A stretch of DNA of 64,000 nucleotides. Source: Buxus sempervirens. Its lineage: Eukaryota; Streptophyta; Magnoliopsida; Buxales; Buxaceae. Under the pieces are notes generated by a model. The model made no database searches and was not told where the DNA came from. It saw only the letters and a list, made by a program, of their open reading frames with translations. The stretch lies in contig OX387188.1 in assembly GCA_947561395.2 (NCBI GenBank), positions 14,726,229-14,790,228 of the forward strand. The letters run 5' to 3'. A program made the position numbers and the translations under genes. Each line of letters begins with the position of its first letter. The stretch's first letter is position 1. Below are positions 59,071 to 64,000 of the stretch, in pieces.

Positions 59071-60096
59071 CAGGGGAACCACCCCAGATCCATGCATGGA
59101 GTCCTGCGAGCTATGGGCCTCGACCCATTTGAGTCCGCTGGAAGCACTCTGAGTCCAAATCGGCCTTTTGAGCAAATAAAAGCCGGCCAGATCAGATAAT
59201 CAGATGAAAGCACGCCAGATCAGAGTAGGGGCACCAAACCCTAGATTTAGGAATTTGGCCGATCCGCCTTGAAGCAAAATTGTATCCTTCCTTTTGGCTC
59301 CCAACAGCCTTAAGGATGAATTCTTTGCAGAATTTTGTGAATATCATGTAAATTTTCGCCCTTGCTAGCAAGTTGTAAATTCTTTTGGTTTGATACCTGA
59401 AGGCAAAAGCAGATGAAAGAACAGATGAAAGAAAAGCTGATCAGGACTCAGCTGTGCTTCCATACACAAGTGTGTCTAGAAGTCGTGCCCCGCGAGGTAC
59501 CCACCATTTTAGGACTATGCACACACCCTTTTTGATGTAATTTTCTCATATTCAATTTTGGATATAGGTTTTTGAATGGTAATACCATTTAGCCTTGGCT
59601 TTAATTTTGTGCAAGCATCTTCATGCATCAAGTGCACACACTTCGGTATCATTTGCACAAACATTTTGATTAAATCATTTCCAAGGGAAAGAATGCAAAA
59701 TTTTTCAAAATCAAAGCTACACCGGGACTTGCTCCAATTCCCTGTGCCTCAATCAGCTTCGGCTTAATCAGAAAAAACATTGGCTGTGACTCAGCCCCAA
59801 AGTAACAAGTCAAGGGAAATCAAGGAGAAGCCCGACCCTTGCTAATGGTCATCAGCAAAATTGAAAAGACAAAGAAAAAATGATGAAAAGAAGAAGGAAG
59901 AAATTTAAAATCCAAGGAAATACCAAATATGGCAAAATCTCAGTCAAGGCCACTTTGTGTTGCTGCAGCCCTAGGAAATCATTTCTTGTTTCCCCAAAAA
60001 GCAGGGACTTCTTCCCAAACCGAGACTCCTTCCCAAACCGGGACTACCCACAAAATCAAGGACTCTTCCCCTCGCCTCTGAATGGCAAAATCTTAG
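59071..60096 (+). other. Leader of Tat-2, resumed
   Basis: Aligns with the Tat-1 leader (GATCCATGCAT, AAAGCCGGCCAGATCAGA, TTTTCGCCCTTG). No ORF1 and no recognised gene; short frames only. Confidence 0.7.
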
Positions 60097-60860
60097 TCGA
60101 AGCCATTTCGCGTTTCTGCTACTCTTGAAACCATTTTGTGTTTCGCCAAATCGAAGCCATTTTGTGCTTCCACTAATTTGAAGCCATTTCGTGCTTCCGC
60201 TACTCTGAAACCACTTCGTGTTTCCAAAATCTTAGCTGAAGCCATTTCGTAATCTGAAACCACTTCGTGTTTCCAAAATCCGAAACCACTTCGTGTTTCT
60301 AAAATCCGAAACCACTTCGTGTTTCCAAATCCGAAACCACTTCGTGTTTCCAAATCTGAAACCACTTCGTGTTTCCAAATCTAAAACCACTTCGTGTTTC
60401 CAAAATTTGAAACCACTTCGTGTTTCCAAAATCCGAAACCACTTCGTGTTTCCAAAATCCGAAACCACTTCGTGTTTCCAAATCCGGAAGCACTTCGTGT
60501 TTCCAAAATCCGAAACCACTTCGTATTTCCAAATCTGAAACCACTTCGTGTTTCCAAAATCCGAAACCACTTCGTGTTTCCAAAATCCGAAACGTTTCCA
60601 AAATCCGAAACCACTTCGTGTTTCCAAATCCTAATCTGAAGCCATTTCACGCTTCCCCCAAATCTGAAACCATTTCGTGTTTCAAATCTGAAGCCATTTC
60701 GTGCTTCCCCAAAATCTAAAACCACTTCGTGTTTCCAAATTGAAGCCATTTCGAGCTTCCACTACTCTGAAACCATTTTGCGTTTCAAAATCCAAATCAA
60801 AGCCATTTTGCGCTTCCCCAAATCTCAGTAGGAGTCATTTCGTACTTCTGCTACTTTGGA
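60097..60860 (+). repeat. 24-26-bp minisatellite in the Tat-2 leader
   Basis: About 15 close copies (60206-60626) of GAAACCACTTCGTGTTTCC followed by AAAATCC or AAATC, plus about ten diverged flanking copies of GAAGCCATTTCGTGCTTCC type. Each unit is a partial inverted repeat (GAAACCAC...GTGTTTC). The repeat leaves long open frames on both strands, which are by-products. Confidence 0.95.
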
Positions 60861-61239
60861 AATCATTTTGCATTTCTCCAAATTTAGTGGGAATCACTTA
60901 CTCCGCAGGAATCAACTCTTGAAGTTCCTGGAGATCAAACACAGGGACTGTCCCATGGACATGTACCAATATTTGGAAATCAACTCTTGCAGTTTCCAAA
61001 ATTTGCAGAAATCAATTCCCGCAGTTCCTAAAATCAAAATAGGGACTCTTCCTTTACCTCCGAATTGGCGGTTAAAAAGGAGAATAAATAATGGAAAATC
61101 ATCACAGTCAATCTACACAGACATGCATTATATTTCATTATAATGTGCATTCTTTATACTGACTTGTACATTTTCACCCCAAGGTACCAAGATTGCGTTT
61201 CGCAGTCCATACCTCCCATGTTCAAGAAGAAGATTACAG
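60861..61239 (+). other. Spacer before gag of Tat-2
   Basis: Non-coding; ends at the gag start codon. Confidence 0.5.
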
Positions 61240-62662
61240 ATGGATCCCGCTGAAGGACTCGAGTAAGCGCCACCTCTCCTGCCTCATGGGCAAGAGGACT
61301 TGGAAGGCCACCCTGTGATTGCTGGCCTTAATCAGCAGATGGCCAACATGACCACCATGATGACTGCCATGATGCAGCAAATGGAGAGAATGCAAGCACC
61401 ACAGCAGCTTGTATAGCCACCACCAGCGGTACCTCCGCCACAGCAGCTGATACCTCCGGTACAATAGCCACAGCTAGAACAGCCACCACCAGTTCTCCCG
61501 CAGTTGAACCTACAGCCGCTAGAACCACAGATCCCACGTCATTTGCCAGGCCAACCAGAGCAGCCCTCACAGATTCCGGCACCCTTGGCCGTACCACCGC
61601 AGCAGGTGATACCGCAAGGAATGGGGCACGAAGAAGAAGAGTGGTACCGAGCACGGGAGGCAATAGGTGTCTCAGCCCAGGTGCAAGCAGATGTGCAAAT
61701 GCTAAAAGAACAGATGCGGAATGTGAAACAAGGTGCTATGCCGAAGAAAGCCTCATTGGACAGTCTAGGATTCTTCCCTAATTTGCAGCTTCCACCAAAG
61801 TTCAGATGCCCAGACTTTGTGAAGTTTGACGGAAGTGGCTGCCCACTGTCGCACCTAAGGGCATACTACGGGGATATGTGCCAGTATGCCTATGATGAGA
61901 GAATTATGGTCCAATTCTTCCAGCGTTCATTGATAGGCTCAGCACAGAAATGGTTCGCCAGTCTGGACAGAAACATGATCAGGACTTGGGACGACCTAGC
62001 TAGTACATTCCTTGAACATTTCAAGTTCAACACCGAAGTCCTGCCCACCCGAATGGAACTACAAAAGATGGCCAAGAAGGGTACTGAATCCATTCGTGAG
62101 TATGCGAAAAGATGGCGAGAAATGGCCGGAATGGTCCAGCCACCCATGTTGGAGAAAGAGATGGTGACATTGTTCATCTCAACGCTAGGGCAGCCATACT
62201 ACACATTGCTGCTGGGGCAGTTCGCGGCGAGTTTCGCTGATCTTGTGGTGGTAGCAGACAGAATAGAAGATGGGGTGAAGTCTGGCAGAGTGGCTGGCTT
62301 TGCAACAGAGCAAAGAAGGAGCCCTACCAGCGGAAGAGACATGGACAAAAAGAGAGAGGACGAGAATGTCAACTATGTCCAGCAGAATAGGCCCCTCCAC
62401 TTTTCAGCACCCGACAGGAGAGAGAATCAAAACAGTGGTCAAGGAGTGCAATCCACAGGTCGGCCGAGGTGGACCAAGGAGGAATTCCAAGCAAGGTTGA
62501 ACCGGGTGTTCGCACCTTTACCTTATCCCTTGTCAGAGTTGCTGCCAACCCTATTGAAGAAAGGGTACTTACAGAAGAAGCAGCCAACTCAGCAACCGTC
62601 CAACAGTCGCTCTTATAACCCCAATGAGTATTGCGACTACCACATGGGAGCCCCCGGACACA
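61240..62662 (+). pseudogene. Tat-2 gag, 5' part
   Basis: Starts MDPAEGLE at ATG 61240, with three early stops (TAA about 61264, TAG about 61414 and 61468) in a Gln/Pro-rich N-terminus. Then a 388-codon open stretch (from 61504) contains the gag domain: PPKFRCPDFVKFDGSGCPLS, AQKWFASLDRNMIRTWDDLA, ESIREYAKRWREMAGMVQPP, LLLGQFAASFADLVVVADRI and NRVFAPLPYPLSELLPTLLK. It is homologous to Tat-1 gag. It ends inside the knuckle (YCDYHMGAPGH) at about 62662, where Tat similarity stops. Confidence 0.9.
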
Positions 62663-64000
62663 TACCTTAATTACTTTAGTCACTTGATACTCTATTTTAA
62701 ATTCAAAATATGACTTTGAGAAGGCCTATATATGGATCCATAAGGAATGTTTTCTAGTTCCATAATATACTTCAGACATTGGGATAAACTAAAATATTTA
62801 TCTTTAAAATTAAAGCTACACTTGACTAATAGTTCTTTTCAAAACTCTTTAGAACTTTATCAATATAGACTTCCTCTTCAAGATTTATCTCTATAGTAAG
62901 CCTATAAAATAAGAAAGATTACTTCCATCTTTCCTTTTGAAGTTCTAGGCACTAAATTGTTTTGTTTCATGTAACATACAAAATATATTACAAGCCATTG
63001 AAATTTTTCAATATTTAAGACAAAAGGTAATTTATACAAATTGATTTCAAGGTGTTCATAATGTTCCTTATAAAACTAGATAAGTACTTTATTATAGTGA
63101 AACTTTAGATACTACCATTAGGAGGTATTTCTTAGTCTATATATTGGCTTCTTGAGCTCACAACTGGTTAATTTCATTTTTCTAAAATAAAAAATTCCAA
63201 ATAAAACATGTATACCCCTTCAAATGAATGCTTATTTATTCATCTAGTTTTGCTTCAAATCCAAGTTAAGCTACCAAGCCATGATTGTTAGAGCTACATC
63301 TAACTCGGACTGCCCAAAGCCCACCCAAAACCAATCCGAATAAGAGAACCAAGGGTTTATGCAATTCATGCTTTCTAGACGTAAATTTTGAAAATAGCTC
63401 AATTGAGCATATAATTTGGTTTGGGTTTTGATTGACTTCTTTTTTTGGCTTGGAATCGAGTTTGGTTGGGTTCGGACTCATGCTATAAAACCTGAAAATC
63501 TCGGCCTGGACCAACTTAGTTATATGCATAAAAATATACATACATGAATTTATGTACATACATACATACATATATGTAATTATGTATTTGTGTATATATA
63601 CTATTGTTCCTTTTGCACTATCTTTGTAGTTACATAATCAACTATAAAATATAAATTTATTAACATGTGATAAAAAATTTGTAAATTCTGTTCTAAAATA
63701 AATAATTTAAAAATGACCTTTGTATACATAGAAACACACACACCCACGCACAAATACTACAATGAATGTGACTTTCCAAAATTTGCATTCATAAGAAAAC
63801 ATGAAATAAATATTCAAAAATTTACATTTTCTTTGGGCCAACCTGAACCCAGCTTGAACTCAAATAATAAAATTTGATTTCAGTTTGAGTTTAATGAGTT
63901 TGTGTTAGGGCAAGCCAAGGGCAAGTTTGGGCTAGTAATTTTTATATGGGCAGAGCCCAAACTCACTACAATAAAATTCTTTATTAATTTGGCATAAAAC
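62663..64000. other. Unidentified AT-rich sequence after the gag break
   Basis: No gene. It begins TACCTTAATTACTTTAG and runs to the window end. 63551-63575 is an (ACAT)n run. 63280-63500 and 63830-63970 contain GCCCAAAGCCC/TTGGGCCAACC-type words seen in some hAT MITEs. It is probably a further insertion into Tat-2 whose other end is outside. Confidence 0.4.

Larger units (their letters stand above)
47629..62662 (+). mobile_element. Tat-lineage element (Tat-2), plus strand, interrupted and truncated
   Basis: 5' LTR 47629-50570, PBS 50574-50591, leader 50592-51483, interruption by a chimeric element (51484-59065 plus duplication), leader resumed at 59071, tandem repeat and gag to about 62662, where homology stops abruptly. 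It is inserted in the leader of Tat-1 in opposite orientation; the 5 bp to its left are GTAAG. No ORF1 is visible between leader and gag, unlike Tat-1. Confidence 0.88.

Noticed and set aside
60232-60749. Long minus-strand frames of 100-131 codons with repeated FGNTKW and KHEVVSDF
   Set aside because: They are the minisatellite read in different frames; unit lengths of 24-26 bp keep frames open by chance and there is no start, domain or support.
60097-60860. CRISPR-like array
   Set aside because: Units are contiguous with no unique spacers; the genome is a plant.

Overview
The window is plant nuclear DNA from a repeat-rich genome, most likely a dicot or other non-grass angiosperm; the species cannot be told from it. 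The signs are intron-containing genes, L1-type LINEs with plant DUF4283/zinc-knuckle ORF1, Ty3/gypsy elements of the Tat lineage (extra ORF1, two RNase H domains), Tekay/Del-type LTRs, Mutator-like and hAT DNA transposons, and no prokaryotic features. Only one ordinary host gene is visible: the last three exons (6632-9096, +) of a YedJ-like HD-domain metal-dependent phosphohydrolase.

Left part (1-10.2 kb): a decayed LINE on the minus strand (1-4300) is split by a 1,933-bp Mutator-like element (1005-2937, perfect 9-bp target duplication) that carries a fragment of a SET-domain gene. Then come a LINE RNase H remnant (5290-5905), a hAT-like remnant, the HD-phosphohydrolase exons, a hAT MITE (9421-9781, 8-bp duplication) and a small MULE-like MITE.

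Middle (10.2-32 kb): a large Tekay-like solo LTR (10729-15778, duplication TGTAG) is interrupted by a second MULE (13953-15742, duplication TAATAATTA). A hAT element (16997-23690, duplication TGAAGTGG) is filled by a pair of Tekay-like LTRs that have lost nearly all of their interior. A second LINE (about 25.6-32.1 kb, +) is split by another solo LTR (27857-30519, duplication CTGAC).

Right part (32.1-64 kb): three levels of Tat-lineage elements. A minus-strand Tat element (3' LTR 32100-34497; integrase, two RNase H domains, RT, protease and gag running right to left; tandem repeats; ORF1 at 45472-46935) sits in the second LINE. Its leader is interrupted by a plus-strand Tat element (5' LTR 47629-50570, PBS, leader, gag 61240-62662). 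The leader of that second element is in turn interrupted by a chimeric Tat element (51484-59065, duplication TTGAT), which holds a five-exon antisense gene with a plant-mobile-domain-like protein (51956-53955) whose exons carry no stop codons.

The most interesting signal is a set of short palindromic words. They cluster just upstream of the LTR TATA boxes, recur in the 3' part of the same LTRs, and, in the chimera, also lie upstream of the antisense gene. Word sequence differs between LTR subfamilies but in two of three LTRs agrees within the copy. This could be a co-evolving binding-site system for an element-linked regulator; that is inference, not shown.
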